NCBI GenBank assembly: GCA_034008185.1 | Contig: CM067082.1 | Span: 12,880,984 to 12,944,983 of the forward strand | Source: Gorsachius magnificus | Lineage: Eukaryota; Chordata; Aves; Pelecaniformes; Ardeidae | Direction: 5' to 3' | DNA length: 64,000 nt | In this document: positions 26,793 to 39,590 of the stretch, one piece after another | Layout of the letters: the number at the start of each line of letters is the position of its first letter | How positions within the stretch are numbered: position 1 is the first letter of the stretch | Made by a program: the position numbers and the translations under genes | The notes under the pieces: generated by a model | Told to the model about the DNA's origin: nothing | What the model saw: the letters and a program-made list of their open reading frames with translations, nothing else | The model's database searches: none

Positions 26793-29700
26793 AGTGATCC
26801 TAGATGAGTTCCAACAATTGGGATGCGGGACCAGCAAATACAAGATGTATTTGGATGGGAAGGAGAGTTACGGCTTTACTGTCTTTTCTTCACACACATT
26901 AGCATCCAGTCTGTCTAGCTATTGATTTGTCAGGAAATCAGTGATTTAGGAGAGAGAAAGTGTGGCTGCAGGGTCCTTAGCTGCACTTCATATTTTAACT
27001 GGGAACACACTGGTAGTGACTGAATATTGCTCCACCTCTGAAGCTCTTCAACGGCTTGTGCCATCCTCTTCCCACCAGAGAGATGCTCCCAGCAGAGAAG
27101 CAAGCACCAAAGTCAGCGTTCCATGGAAGTGTCCACTTGTGAACTGAAGGCATGGGTATCCCTTTAGATCAAATGATGTGGTGGTGTTGCTTCCAACAAG
27201 AATGAGACAGAGGCTTGTGGAACACAGCAAAGAAGCGTGTGCTACTGCCCATATTTAGTCTTGAAAGCCAGGTTGTACAAAAGGATGCGGGGCAGTGGTA
27301 TGTGACATCCTAGAAGGTCACAGTCACCAGTACTGTTTCTGAGGGGCAGCCTCTGAATATGCCTAGTGCCAGGGGGCTTGTGTGTGCTCTGTGGTGTAAG
27401 TTTTGAAAATCTATTGCTAAATCTTTTATAGCCTCAAGAGGAGAGATGGCAAACCTGCCACGCAGAGGAGTCTGGTTGTGATGGCAGATTGCGTAGTCAT
27501 TTTGTGTGGAAAACAGGAGAAAAAAACAGACCTACCATCAGTGGCTTTGTGCTCTGCGGGCACTCTTCCTTCCCCTTTCCCATCCTCCTGTTGCTCCTTC
27601 TAGTTTCCTTTGGCCATTTACCACTGGTAGTAACAGTCCTGCCCTTCGTGGCATCATCTCTGTGGGGTCCTTTGCCGGCACTTTTGTTACACCTGCAACA
27701 GGACTCTGGAACAGCCCATCCTCCCCTCCAGCACACCTTGTCCAGCAGCGTTTGCAGGCTGGCTCTAACAGCAGCACCAGCACCAATTCCTGTAACGCTT
27801 GCCTTGACATTTGAGTGTTCGGACCATGAGTTCCTAATAAATAGGAGTTGTTGGAGATAAGATTGCCTGCTGTTAGCATCCCCATGATCACTGACTCACT
27901 GGTGTGTCTAATGCGTATCCTGAACTTACTGGCCGTAGCGGGGGCAGTCCTGGCCTGGCGAATTGCTTGTCAACCCCATGTGCTCACCAGCTTGGAGACA
28001 CTACAGGATTGTTCCATCTTTTTCCACCAAAGTAGCCAATATTTGGATTAACACGGGAAGGGCTAGAAGTAAAACAGTGCAGGTGAAACCCTGTGTGGTG
28101 CGTTTCTGTGCCAAGGGAACTTTTATCATTGACTTAAAGGTGAGTGTGGATAGCAAATAGGGCATCATTATGATTCACGGTGCTGTTGCAGCGTGAGACC
28201 TAATAAATCTTCTTACATGTGCCTTGTACTTAGTTCATGTACTTACTCTGGCCACTGGAATTTATTCTCAGCCCTGCTTTTTTTTCAGGAATTGCTGTGC
28301 CGCTGTTAAATGGGGGCGGTAGGCAGACTGTCCCCTGGTCAGATTTGCAGTAGCTTGTCTCGACCAGGTGCGGATGGGGTGGGAAATGCCCTGGAAAATG
28401 GGAGAAGAGGGCAGGGGCAGCTTGGAAGTTGGAAAGGGCTGGGTCTGCCCTCCTGCTTTTACTGTGGTGTTACTTATCTTCTTGAACCAGTATTTACTTC
28501 CTGAGTTAATGCACGCTTGCCATTTTCAGAAGGTAAATAAATACTCGTGGTGGCAAGACCTGTTCACCTCTTAGTTGATCTGTCCATGACTCTGTATTTA
28601 GCTCTTCTGGGGATCTGTATGCGTTGTTCTACATAGTAGGGTCTAAGGAATATGAACTGTTTACGTAAGGTAAATTAATCTCTGTGCTAGTTTCTGTGCT
28701 CTTGAGTGTGCGGTTATTGTGTGTACTCTGGGACTTGTGTTCTCGAATTCCAGGAGGAGTAGTTTGAGGAGTATGTGTTGGCATTGACACTATTGGTGCT
28801 GCTTTCTGTCTGTAGCTGGAATGCCAATAATAGGTTCTTATTGATACAAAAAAAGAGGATGCTTAGTTCCTGGGGCTGGAGAGAAGCACAAATAAACCAC
28901 TGATTTGACAAATTCTCTAGTCCCTTTGCACATGAGAGGGAATGTATGAGTTTTGGTGTGGCGGCTCTATTTTGGATCTGGAGAACCCAGAAGGAGCTGC
29001 ACTGCCTGATGGTTCCTGGCCTTCCTCTGACCTGAGTTTTGTTTTGAAGCAAGTCTGCTTATATCTCCTATTTATATCTTTTTGTCTTTGTCTAACGATC
29101 TCTCTATTTTGTTTCGATGCTGACGCAGTCTGTCTGAGATGGAAACGGTGATGCTGAGCTCTGCGCAAATGGTGGCTGCTGTTACCCACGTTGGCTTTTT
29201 CTGGAAGTGGCTTTAGAGGGTAGCGAGGTTGAATCCAGCTGGTACAACAGCAGCTCTCCCGTCTGCTCTGCTCTGGGGTGCAACTGCACAGTAACAAGCC
29301 TGATCGAGCCGGTGGCGTGTTATTTAAGTTAAGGCACTCACTGACTCATTAGCAGCAAGGCAGTAGTGGGGAAATACTCTGCCCGCCAACAGACCATGTG
29401 CTGTTGCAGTCACTGGCAACGCAGCAGTGCTGCCTGTCAGCGGTGCCCACTACCTGCCTTTTTTTTAACACAAAATAAAAAAAAGCCATGAAATGGGAAG
29501 GAAGAAGAGTTGCAAAGCTGATTAAGGCTGCTCAGGGTGGTCTGTGGGGAGTGGTTGGGTTTCTGGAGTGCAGATCCCCCCCCCCTTCATTTCATCCTTT
29601 TGCCCCATGAGCTGCCCAGAAGTTCGGACAAGCCCCCCGGAACTTGACCTTATGTTGACACAAACTAAATTATTCTTCTCCATTGCTTCACCATCGTCTC

Positions 29701-32200
29701 CTGTGCTAATTACTGCTCTGCAAATCTACCCTGTGGTCTGATTTCTAAATTCTTGCAGGAGGCTGAGCAGCTCTGAGGATTTGCTGTAAACATGACTTAT
29801 CCAGCAGGCAGTAAAGCTGCTCTCGAGTTCTCCGAGGAGAATTAAGCCTTCGTGAAAGAGACTGTCTGTTGGGCAGCTGGTTTTATCAGTCTGTGTTGCA
29901 GATGAACAAAACATGTTTCAATGTCTCTTCTATCAAATCAGGAAGACCAAAAAAAAAAAAAGAAGAAAATGTTCTCATTACCAGGTCCCCGGCTGCATGT
30001 TAATAGAGAACTAATTGACCTAACGTCAGTCACTTGCAGTCCTTGAAGGAAAGGACCATCTCCCATGTGCTGAGGGTACAAGAGCACAACCTGTGTCTTT
30101 TCTCAGGCTGACAGTGGTTTTTATGTCTTACCCACCAGAGGTAGGAGCTGCTGGAGTTACAGCTTATGAAGCCCGGGCTGCTGCACCAGCAACGTATCTG
30201 CTCCCACGTTCCTGGGGTGTGGGATGCGGTGTGGAGGTTGCATTGCTTTTAAAAAGGGAAGGTTTATGGCCTCTCCTAGCCCAGCTGTTAAATGTATGCT
30301 TTATTCTGACTTTTCCCCCCATAAACCACTTGTGATGCCTTGTGGCATACCTCATTTCAGCAGAAAGCTTCAGAAGTCACCAGTTCAAGTTTTGAAGGCC
30401 TTAATGCCATCTCAAAATGGGCTGGTGTCTGCTGGGGAGATGAAATCTTGTAGGTAGAAGAGCTTCTCAGCTCTGCACAGGTCACAGGTATTTGGGCGTT
30501 TCAGTTGCTTGTGGTGACTCACCAGGGTTTTCTTGTAGTAGTGCTGAGAGGTTGAAGCACTGAAAGTGATTTTAGAGGAGTTGGAAACAGAAAGAGATCG
30601 TGGTGCCTGCATGCTGCACCTTTACTGTTATTGTGCGACCCAAAGTACAAGATTATAATGGCAGATAAGAGTCTCGGTTTAGGGCTTTCTTAGAAAGAAA
30701 CACAAAATTTTGGCCTTAAGTGGAAACCAAATAGATTGCATCTTTCATGCTTTCTAGTCACGAGGTTGATAGATGACTTTATCTGCTTTTATTTTTTGCC
30801 AGCTTATCTTCTTGCTGTGTAAGACGACTTTCTTTTGTCTTGATTCACTTTCTGTCAAGAGGCCACAGTTTTCGTTTTCTACCCCTGTAAAACTTAAACA
30901 TCTCCCATTCATATGGGTGCAGGTGTCTTTGACATAAATCTTCCTGCAGTAACTGGTCCTGGAGCCCCTTTGCAATGCAGTGTTGCAAAGCTCTCGATCG
31001 GGCTTCCCCGCGCCAGGGTGACAGTAGACCCGTTAAGCGGTAACCCTGCTTTAACGCTTCGGTGAATAGCAGTGCAACGCCTGATGAAAATGCGTTTTTA
31101 CTGGAATGAATGGAATCCAGTTTTTACAGGAATGAATGCATTTATGTTAACGAAGCTGTGTGCATACATGCTGGAGCTTAGGGTACAAATATTTTCCTTG
31201 CAAACCCCTGACTGGTGTGTTGATAAGACTCTTGGTGAGTCTAATCCTGGATTTAAAAAAATGTATCGTACTAAACATGGCCTTATAAATACACCCAGGG
31301 TAGGTATGAGATAAAAATAGCCCTTTCCATAGTGCAGAACACTTGGTTTAAGACTTGGAAGAATATTAATAAAAGGTTTTGATCAAGCTACCTGTTGTAG
31401 AACAAAAATGTTTCATTGCTCTCTGTGAAAGCTTGCTGTTTGTTTCTTCTGAATTGTTACGACCCTACAAACCTAATGCACGGACCACGGCAGTGGAGTT
31501 TGAACCCAGGATCTCTGAATCAAAACCCATGAGCAGATGTTGTCTGAGCTAAAGCACTTACCTATTAGCTTGCAGCCAGGAACAGATTCTTAAGCTTTCT
31601 GAAATGGTCAATAAAGAGTGACTAAAGCTAATTTTTAAGCTAAAACTTACAAAAGTAAGTTTTTAAACTTAACCTGTGTGCCCCATGGTGCAAGGCTTAG
31701 AACAGGAGATACTGTGTGTAGTTTGATTCTCAGTAAGCATATTTGGTCATGGGCTGATGGACAGAACATTTACCCTTCCTCCTAATTTATCTTTGTGTTT
31801 GGTAACCCTCTGGACTGGGAGCAGAAATCAGGGACTGGTCCTGCGAGCATGAGTGCAACTCGAGTACATCGTGCCCGTGCCTGGGGTTGGAGAACTCACG
31901 TGCCAAAGGAAAGTGAAAGAGTTTTAGAGGTCCAGAGGTCAGCAGGGTACATGCATGCTCTGGGAGTTTGCTGTTGCCGTTGCTGACTCAGCTATGGGGA
32001 GGGGGGAAATATGTTTTTCCTTTTCAGAATTGCTTATCAAGCTGTTGGGGAAAAAGAAATTACTCTGGAGGAGGGGGAAGAGCCTTGGCTGTCAAGAACG
32101 CAGTTCAAGCTTGCAGGTACTTTCTCGTAAAACTTCTGAAATCCAGGTGTGATTGAATGATGATTAAGTTGTGCATTGCATGTTACACAGGAAACTTTAT
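26793..32200. other. Intronic stretch, no recognised gene
   Basis: Overlapping frames around 27.5-27.9 kb (up to 123 codons) and 28.9-29.3 kb (126 codons) occur on both strands, with no recognisable domain. A run of 10 C (29576-29585) and a short A run (29951-29961) are present. A tRNA-like B-box (ggttcaaactcc on the minus strand, near 31498-31510) has no matching A box and was not called. A 9-bp inverted repeat lies at 31642-31663. Confidence 0.5.
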
Positions 32201-32562
32201 TCAGCTGCTCCAGCAATTTCCTGATACCATAACACCAGCTGAGGAATGGATCAGACAGAAGGTGAAGGAGGGTATGTGTTCACACACCACCACATTGAAG
32301 CCATTTCTGGAGTTGTAAGACAGCCCCTTAAGAGTATATTCGCAGAAGCTACAACAGAAAATGAAGAGTAGTGTGTCCAATTTAGCTGGAGGATAGCCTG
32401 AGCAAGTGAAATATGTGTATCTTGAGATCAGCAAGTAGGAGAGGTCTGGGTCTTGGTTGTAGCTCACTGAAAATTTGCATCTTATAGCCAAGCACAAGCT
32501 CCAGACCTTCTCCCAGAGCTCTTGTTCACAGTGTCTCCTCCCAGAAATGTCAGCCCCGTTTC

Positions 32563-32639
32563 TTGGAGCACCTGGCATTTTCTGCAAGACCTCTCTTTCA
32601 ATCCAGCACTGACCTGGACTGACCCTGCTTAGCTTGCAA
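32563..32639 (-). mobile_element. 5S-rRNA-like SINE or pseudogene fragment
   Basis: On the minus strand the sequence starts gcaagctaagcagggtcagt and runs through a GGATTG segment to gccaggtgct. It follows the 3' half of vertebrate 5S rRNA (GGAAGCTAAGCAGGGTCGGG ... CCGGGTGCT) with many changes. The 5' half of 5S is absent. It could be a 5S retropseudogene or the head of a 5S-derived SINE such as the ancient amniote AmnSINE1 type. The sequence after it (32200-32560, minus) is not a recognised SINE body. The match was made by eye; a repeat-library search would decide the family. Confidence 0.55.
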
Positions 32640-34236
32640 GGCAAAACAAAATTGTAGTGAAGGGACTATGGCTCTAGTAAGCAGATCCTGAAAAAAATTG
32701 AAGGCTGTTAAAGTGTCTAATTGAATTATTGCACTACAGGGGCATAGTGACTCATAGTGAAGCTAATCACCTGCTGCTTTATCTTGACTGCAAAGAATAG
32801 ATTGCTAGTTAAACATTTAAAGGTCATAGAAATCATAATAGTGTTGCTTTTTTTTTTTCCCCCCTCTGGGTGTTATGACTGAAGTTACTAGGGGAAATCG
32901 AGAAGATGCTCTTTGGACATCCATATTCTGAAGATGAGGCTCAGCACGCTTACCTTTCAGGCTCACGCTGTGGACCTCAATGCATTCATTTATGAGGCTG
33001 TGCTGAAAAATGTTGCCTTAGCTTTGCTCAGATTTTCCCAAAATACCACCTATATGGCATTGGTCTTTAGTGGAGAATCAGATTATCCTAAAATTTGAAT
33101 CAGGGATATGTGTGTGGGGGGGTTCATTCTTGTTCATCACAGGGAATTCCAGGAGTAAAACCAGAGGCCAGGTCCCTATTCCCATAGCCGGATGTGTTCA
33201 GTGTTTTGGATTTAATCATCCTTTTATTGTTCACTGGATCAAGAGCATCTTACAGGAAACAGGGTTTTCCTAGTTCTGCCTAAAGAGACTACAGACTTCT
33301 GGTTTTACTGTGTTGGCTGAGAAAAGAACAGACTGTTTCTTTCTGGAGTTAACTTGTCCATGCGGGTGAGCGGGGAAACTGTTCTTGTCCCTGCAGTCAC
33401 CAGAGCAATCATTGGGAAGGTTTTGTAGAGAAAAGAGTTGGCTCTTTGCCTGGCGGGTCCTCCCATGCTCTATGCTGTAAAAGAGCTTTCCAGGTTGACG
33501 AGGGTGATACGCTTTTGTTATAAAAATGCTGGACTTGGTTTAAAGAGCTCTTCTTGATGATTCGTGCTGCATAGGTTGCATCCAATTCACTACCATGAGT
33601 CACCAGGACAGGTGGTGTCGGTCCTGGTGGCTCTCCTGGAGGAGTGTTCGGAAGGTGGTGGAGGAAAACTTGCAGATAAAATAATAGAAACTAGGGCTAA
33701 AGCTTCTAAACCTCCAGCTCGCTTAAGAAGTCAGTGATGAGCAGTGAATATCAGCAGTGGTATCAGCAGTGTGTTATCATGCCAGTTTAAATATAGATTT
33801 TGAGGGAAGTTTGTAATATTTTCTGCATATGGATGTTTTATGGCAGGAAGCGTATCCTGCTATAAATGAATTAGCCTGTTTGAGAGGCTGAGTTAAAGAC
33901 TGTTGGTGACTTAAGCCTGGAAGTTTTTCCTTTCGGAAATGTTGGCTGTACTAAATTGATAGACCACTGGCACGTTTTGAGCTTGACTGTTTCCTTACTT
34001 TTGGAATGGGTCAGAGAGAGCACGGTGCCGGAACAACGTGTTTCCTATCGGCTGCCAAGTTCTTGCACCTTAGTGGCCAACAAGAATAGTACTTTTACCT
34101 AGAGGAGAGGTCCGGGCTACAGACAGCTATTTTGTGATCCGAGGGAGGACGGACCTTGGTCTGACATCCGATAAGGTGCTGGAAGATGCTCTGTGTTGAT
34201 CTGTCCTTATGCCCATCTTTCTGGTGTTCTTATCTC

Positions 34237-34896
34237 TAGTGGTTGACAGCCAGCTGAAGGCAAGCCTGCAGTGTGCCCAGGTGGCCAAGAAGGCCAATGG
34301 CATCCTGGCCTGTATCAGGAATAGTGCGGCCAGCAGGAGCAGGGCAGTGATTGTGCCCCTGTACTCGGTGCTGGTGAGGCTACACCTCAAATACTGTGTT
34401 CAGTTTTGGACCCCTCACTACAGGAAAGACGTTGCGTTGCTGGAACATGTTCAGAGGAGCGAACAAAGCTGGTGAGGGGTCTGGAACACAAGTCTGATGA
34501 GGACCAGCTGAGGGAGCTGGGGTTGTTCAGCCTGGGGAAGAGGAGGCTGAGGGGAGACCTGATCGCCCTCTACAGCTGCCTGACAGGAGGGGGCAGCGAG
34601 GCGGGGGTCGGCCTCTTCTCCCTGGTAATGGGCGATAGGACGAGGGGGAATGGTCTGAAGTTGCGCCAGGGCAGGTTTAGGTTAGACATTAGGAAAAACT
34701 TTTTCACTGTAAGGGTTGTCAGGCTCTGGAATGGGCTGCTCAGGGAAGTGGTTGAGTGCCCATCCCTGGAGGTATTTAAAAGACGGGTAGATGTGGTGCT
34801 TAGGGACATGGTTTAATGGTGGGATGGCAGGATTAGGTTAACAGTTGGTCTTAAAGGTCTTTCCCAACCTAAACAATTCTATGATTCTATGATTCT
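34237..34896 (+). mobile_element. CR1 LINE, 5'-truncated 3' end
   Basis: This is about 660 bp of the avian non-LTR retrotransposon CR1, in the same orientation as MTSS1. It begins within the C-terminal part of the CR1 reverse-transcriptase ORF, with readable pieces such as [17 protein letters not shown] and [20 protein letters not shown]. It ends in the 3' UTR and the diagnostic attctatgattctatgattct tail at 34876-34896. The reading frame shifts near 34450-34470, so the ORF is split between two frames; only a fragment of the C-terminus is present, and the copy is dead. Severe 5' truncation is normal for CR1. Confidence 0.95.
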
Positions 34897-36734
34897 TATT
34901 TTCAGCAGGGATCCTTGGATGCACCAGTGGCCTTTTCCAGGGCTATAGAACTGCTATTGGGAGATGTTGATGCCGGTCATGTAGAGACAGAAGGGGCCAA
35001 AATCTCTAAAGGAATAGGGTGGATAACAGCATCCTGCTGTGGATCCAGTGACGCACACCAGTGCCTGGGTTTGCACTGTGCCTAAGGCTGTCCCTGGCCA
35101 GCCTTGCTCCAAACAATCTTGTCACTTTGGCTGGAGAGCCAAGGGAAGCTGTCTGAGATCCTGAGCCCATCGCACACTTGTGCGCTGGTGGCTGCAGAAA
35201 GTAGGGTGCCTCACCCATGAGGGCTGGTGGCTTGCCTGGATTTCAGAGTGACATTTGACCTCGCTAACAGATGGCAGAATAAACTGACAGGGGATGTATT
35301 TTTACATGAGTAAATTGCATAGGACCCTTGGTCTCTACCTGCTTGTTGGAACATTTTTGCTTGGAGCGTACCTTGGCAGAGAGATGACTAGGGTAAGTAG
35401 TCATCCCAAGTCATCATCATCCCCCCCCAGCTTGACTTCTTCAGGTTAGAGGTAGGTCAGTGTTTCACACTGTTGCCTGGCAAAATCAAAGTTGTTTGAA
35501 AGATGCATCCAGCACAACTCTTAACAAAACCTTAAAGGAAAGGTGCATTTTAGTAGCCAGCGACTGCATTTGGGTAAGGAGCACCCTGTCCGTGTGACTC
35601 CCTGGAGGCTGCCTCACGCAAGGGTCGGGCTGAAGGAAGGTGATGCCCTCTTGGAAAACAGCTTCTGCTAAAAAGATCTCTTTGCCTTTTTTTGCAAGCT
35701 CATTTCTTTTGATACTATTTTTTCTTCTTTTTGCAAAAGGCAGTCAAACTTCAAAGGAAGCCATATCATACTGCCTTCTGTATGCATTTTAGGTTTAAAG
35801 CAGAGTCTTCTCATACTTGGTCCTTGGTAGAAAAAATGTCCCTGAGGATCCTCTCCCTCCTCCTGCCCATCGCAACTGCTGACTTGACTCGTAAGAGCTG
35901 CCTCTAGTAAGGGGGGCGAGACACTGCATGGGTAATTGCTGATGCTGATTTGTACCTATTTTGTCTTCAATCACCTTCTTAAGTGCTTTAAAATAGGTTT
36001 AATTTTGTTTTCATAGCAGATAACTTGCCGTGTCTCTCTTTGGAGCTCAATACATTTTTTAATTATTTCATGCCTACATTTGCCCCTAGCTCACCTGCAT
36101 TTTAGCAAACCTGGTGTAGAGCTTTGTTAGTAGATACACTGGAGCTCCCTGAGCGTGATTCTGCTTTTATTAACATTTACAATTCATCAGTCTCTTAACA
36201 GGGTTTTTTTTAGTGCTTCCCACCTCTGCTGCTGTAGGGTTTTGCCACATCTCCAGGATAGGAAAATAATGCACAACATAGAATATATCCCACGTGTATT
36301 GCTGGTTTATCCTGGGTTGTAACTGAGGGTACCTTGTTCTTGTTTTATTATAGTCTGACCTGCAAGCTGTGCCTTTCACGGCCTTTTGATCCTTTGGGGA
36401 ACGGCAGATTAACAAAATTTAACTACTTTCTTTGGACAGATTTTTTTTCTTAACCAGAGAAATACTGCTTACATCAAGACACAATTATACCGTCCTTACT
36501 CCCATACCAAAACCCAGTTCTTTGGGGGGTATCTTCTTAATTGAATCATTTGTTTTACCTACTTTAAACAAACTGTTACCAAGATCTAGGCTAAAGCCTA
36601 TTGCAAACGGTTGTATCTGAAATGGATTGCAGCTGGACAGATTAAACGTGGCAATTATTTCTGCTCAAGGCATGCCCTTGAGTTCGCGTGGGATGAGTGG
36701 CAGTGCTGCTGCCTCGGAAGACAAATTCAGAGAT

Positions 36735-36865
36735 AATCGGCGCCCGCGCGAGTGCTGCATTGCAGTTACTGTCAGCTTACGTCACGGACAGATACTCCGG
36801 CAGCCGGAGGGCTCCTCGGGAGCCCGAGGAGAGCGGGGCTTTGGTACCACGTAACGCCAGAGCTC
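36735..36865. promoter_or_regulatory. CpG-dense segment with CRE-like site and nested palindromes
   Basis: Within AT-rich intron this segment is unusually rich in CpG (cggcgcccgcgcg at 36738-36750). It carries a CREB/ATF-type ttacgtca at 36777-36784. Three overlapping inverted repeats lie in 37 bp: 6-bp arms at 36795-36800/36804-36809, 7-bp arms at 36809-36815/36819-36825, and 9-bp arms at 36812-36820/36823-36831. It could be an intronic enhancer or alternative promoter; that is inference. Confidence 0.35.
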
Positions 36866-39394
36866 ACGGCCTGTGTTTTCTGTGCTCCCTACTGCATATC
36901 TTCTGCTTTCTGCACAGGGTAGCCTTTGTCAGCAGCTCTCTGTTCTCCTTAACGCGGTGTAAAAAGCTGAGAGTGCTTATCCCTTTACAGGCTTTTGGTT
37001 GGAGGGGTTTTTAGCCTCATTTTTTAATACATATATTTAGAGACTTACACGTGTCATATTGTGATTACAGCTTTTGCACCATGTAAACCTGTCTGCTTTA
37101 ATTAGCAGTTGGCATTCCCGTATTTAAAGATAGATGTAAAAAGCATGAGCTAGCCATAGTTTTCAGCACAGGGTGTATTTTCTTCTGTTGGCAAGTAGTT
37201 CATACCCATTTTTCTGTAGATAAACTGGCTTGGCAACCTGCAGATGTTGCAAGCATTGGGTACTGATGCTTGAAATAGAAATGGACTCTGAAGAGGATGT
37301 GGGATGGGGGGAAATAAATCAGAAACTGCTGTTGCATTGGAAGTCTATTAAGACTGATGATACGTCACGCTTACCGGAGTGTAACTGCAGAAGTTGACCA
37401 CATTAAAAATGAGCACATTAAAGAAAAATATATTTTAAAATCTTGTTTGTATCACATTATTCACTTTGGCATGTTGTGGTAACAAAACTAGTTACCAGTA
37501 CAAGTGTTCGGCCATTTGGTGTGGTTAAATGGGTTGGTGGGTATTTGTACAAGTGGGAGAAACATATTGATTCTTTCTGGAACAAGTCATGTCTGGTCTA
37601 TAAATGATGTGAAAAGTGTGTGTGTGTTTTTCTTTTTAACTGCAACTTTAAATTTGTAAAAGTTTTGGCCTGTGATGACCCTGCAATGAGCGGGAGAATG
37701 TTGAGGAACGAGAACAGTATTGTGTTATTAACCTCTCGTGTGTTCGCTGCTCCTCAAGAACTGTCTGCACAGACATGCACTTCACTCCGGGGAAAACAAT
37801 TTGAGGCACCTTTGCCCTCTTTCAAGAAACTCTCCTTAGATAAAACCATAAATTACTTCTCATTGCGGACTGGAAATACAGGCACGCGGGTGCTGTTGAG
37901 CAGCTCACGTGGGGGTCCCTCGCTGATGGGTGCAGGGTGAGATGCTTTGTTCTTGACTGCGTTGGTTTGCCGTGATCTTGACACAGCTGTACTGCAGCCT
38001 GGGCTTGGCACTGCCTGTGGGCTAGGGGTAGGGCACACACCATCGTTCTGAAAAACTCATCTCATGCCTTAAAGCATTACTGCCCACCAGGGGAAGGTGA
38101 ACAATTCAGTAACTGCTTCTTCCCTGCACACCTTTTCAGAGCGGCTGTGTCCTTATTCTGCAGACACTATTTTTCACTGTCTTCCAAGATTTCTGCCTTT
38201 CGGTCTAGGCCAGAGCTGAACACGCTGGTGAGCAGCAGATGGATTTGAGTCAAGCTTACACTTGGGGATTTGGGACTAGAGCCCAAGTTTTAAAGCTTCC
38301 AAAACCCGGGGGCTCTCCCTTTGGTTAGCAAAATAAAATCTCATCATCTCTGTTGGCCCTGTGTGTTACAAACTGGTTTTGGGACCACGTGGCAAGATTA
38401 CTTTCTGTTGAGTGATCCAAGGCGTTTCTTCCCCAGCATGTCCAGCACAGCGTTACAAATGTGGGTTCCCTCAAACTCTCTGTAGCTGTGTGCGTGTTTG
38501 TGTGTGTGTAATTTCTGAGCGACTGTCCCTCAAGTTGACCATCTCTGGGAGAAGCGCTGGGTGAATCGATCGTTCCTGCTTCACATGGATGAGCAGGATG
38601 GAAGGAAAAGAAATCTTTTGTGTAACGGTATCAATGTGAAATGTGGGAATATGGCTTACATGGTACTAAATCAAGGTGGTCTCTGGGGGGAGCAGTTAAT
38701 AAATTCTAAATAGGAGGTGACCCTTTCTGAGCACTTTCCTCTAAACTTGTAATTTATATGCTAGTCCTGTGCATTACAGTGCTTAAAGCCTAGGTCAGAA
38801 ATCTTCCATCCAGCTCTGACACTTCCTTTTGTCTTTAATAGATAAATTAATAGCAATAGGTCACAGCCAACCGTGTATGGTAGGTGCGGGTTGATGAGGT
38901 CTGTTAGAAGAACAAGGGAGCATCAGAGCGTGTGAGGAGCTGTGAGGGTTAGATGGATTTCCTGCATTACCAGCCATGTCAAATAACCAGATGAATGTTT
39001 CTGTACTAAAATCAGCTTAACTATAAAGTATGGTGAATTCATTTTTTGAAAAACCCTAAGAAATGCAACAAAAGTAAACGTACATAGATGCATTTGAGTA
39101 AGTTCGCGCTTGGGCTGTCCACTTTTTGTAGGTGAACTTTAATTGGATTTGTGACATTTTGAAAATACCACAGATGTAATTTTTTCCCAGATTGGTTTGT
39201 GACAGTGCTGTTTTGTGCGCATAGGGTGGATGTTTGAATTCCTTTGGCATCAAAGCTTTTACTTGGATAAAACCAATAACACTTTCCATATGTATTTACT
39301 CTGTTATATTGATGAAGCAGTGTCAGGGGAGCACAGCCTCCCAAGAGGCTCTTGAAAAACTGTGGGTTTGAACTGCTGGGACAATGGACTCTGG

Positions 39395-39590
39395 ATTTTA
39401 GGTAAGGAAAACAATTTTCACAGTAGTACTAGTCAGCAACTAGAGGAGGAGCCCAGGAATCTCCACCCCTAGAGACACTCAAAGCTGGACTGGACAGGCC
39501 CCCGGGAACCCCACCAAAGTTGCCCCCCCTTTTAGTGGGGAAACAGACCACATGGTCTCCCGAGGTCCCCTCCAGCCTGACTTGTTTTGT
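39395..39590 (+). mobile_element. Older CR1 LINE 3'-end fragment
   Basis: The text running from ggattttaggtaaggaaaac through cccctagagacactcaaagctggactggacaggcccc to ggtcccctccagcctgactt follows the last part of a CR1 element (...LEVFKRR-encoding region and 3' UTR) with many substitutions. It lacks the ATTCT-type tail of the copy at 34.2 kb, so it belongs to an older or different CR1 subfamily. The 191-codon minus-strand frame at 39429-40004 runs antisense through it and is not a gene. The boundaries are approximate. Confidence 0.6.

Noticed and set aside
26542..26925. Frame with a proline run
   Set aside because: The prolines are produced by the 33-C homopolymer, not by a proline-rich protein.
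31490..31515. tRNA B-box-like sequence on the minus strand
   Set aside because: No A box, anticodon arm or acceptor stem can be folded around it. It may be a trace of an old SINE, but there is too little to call.
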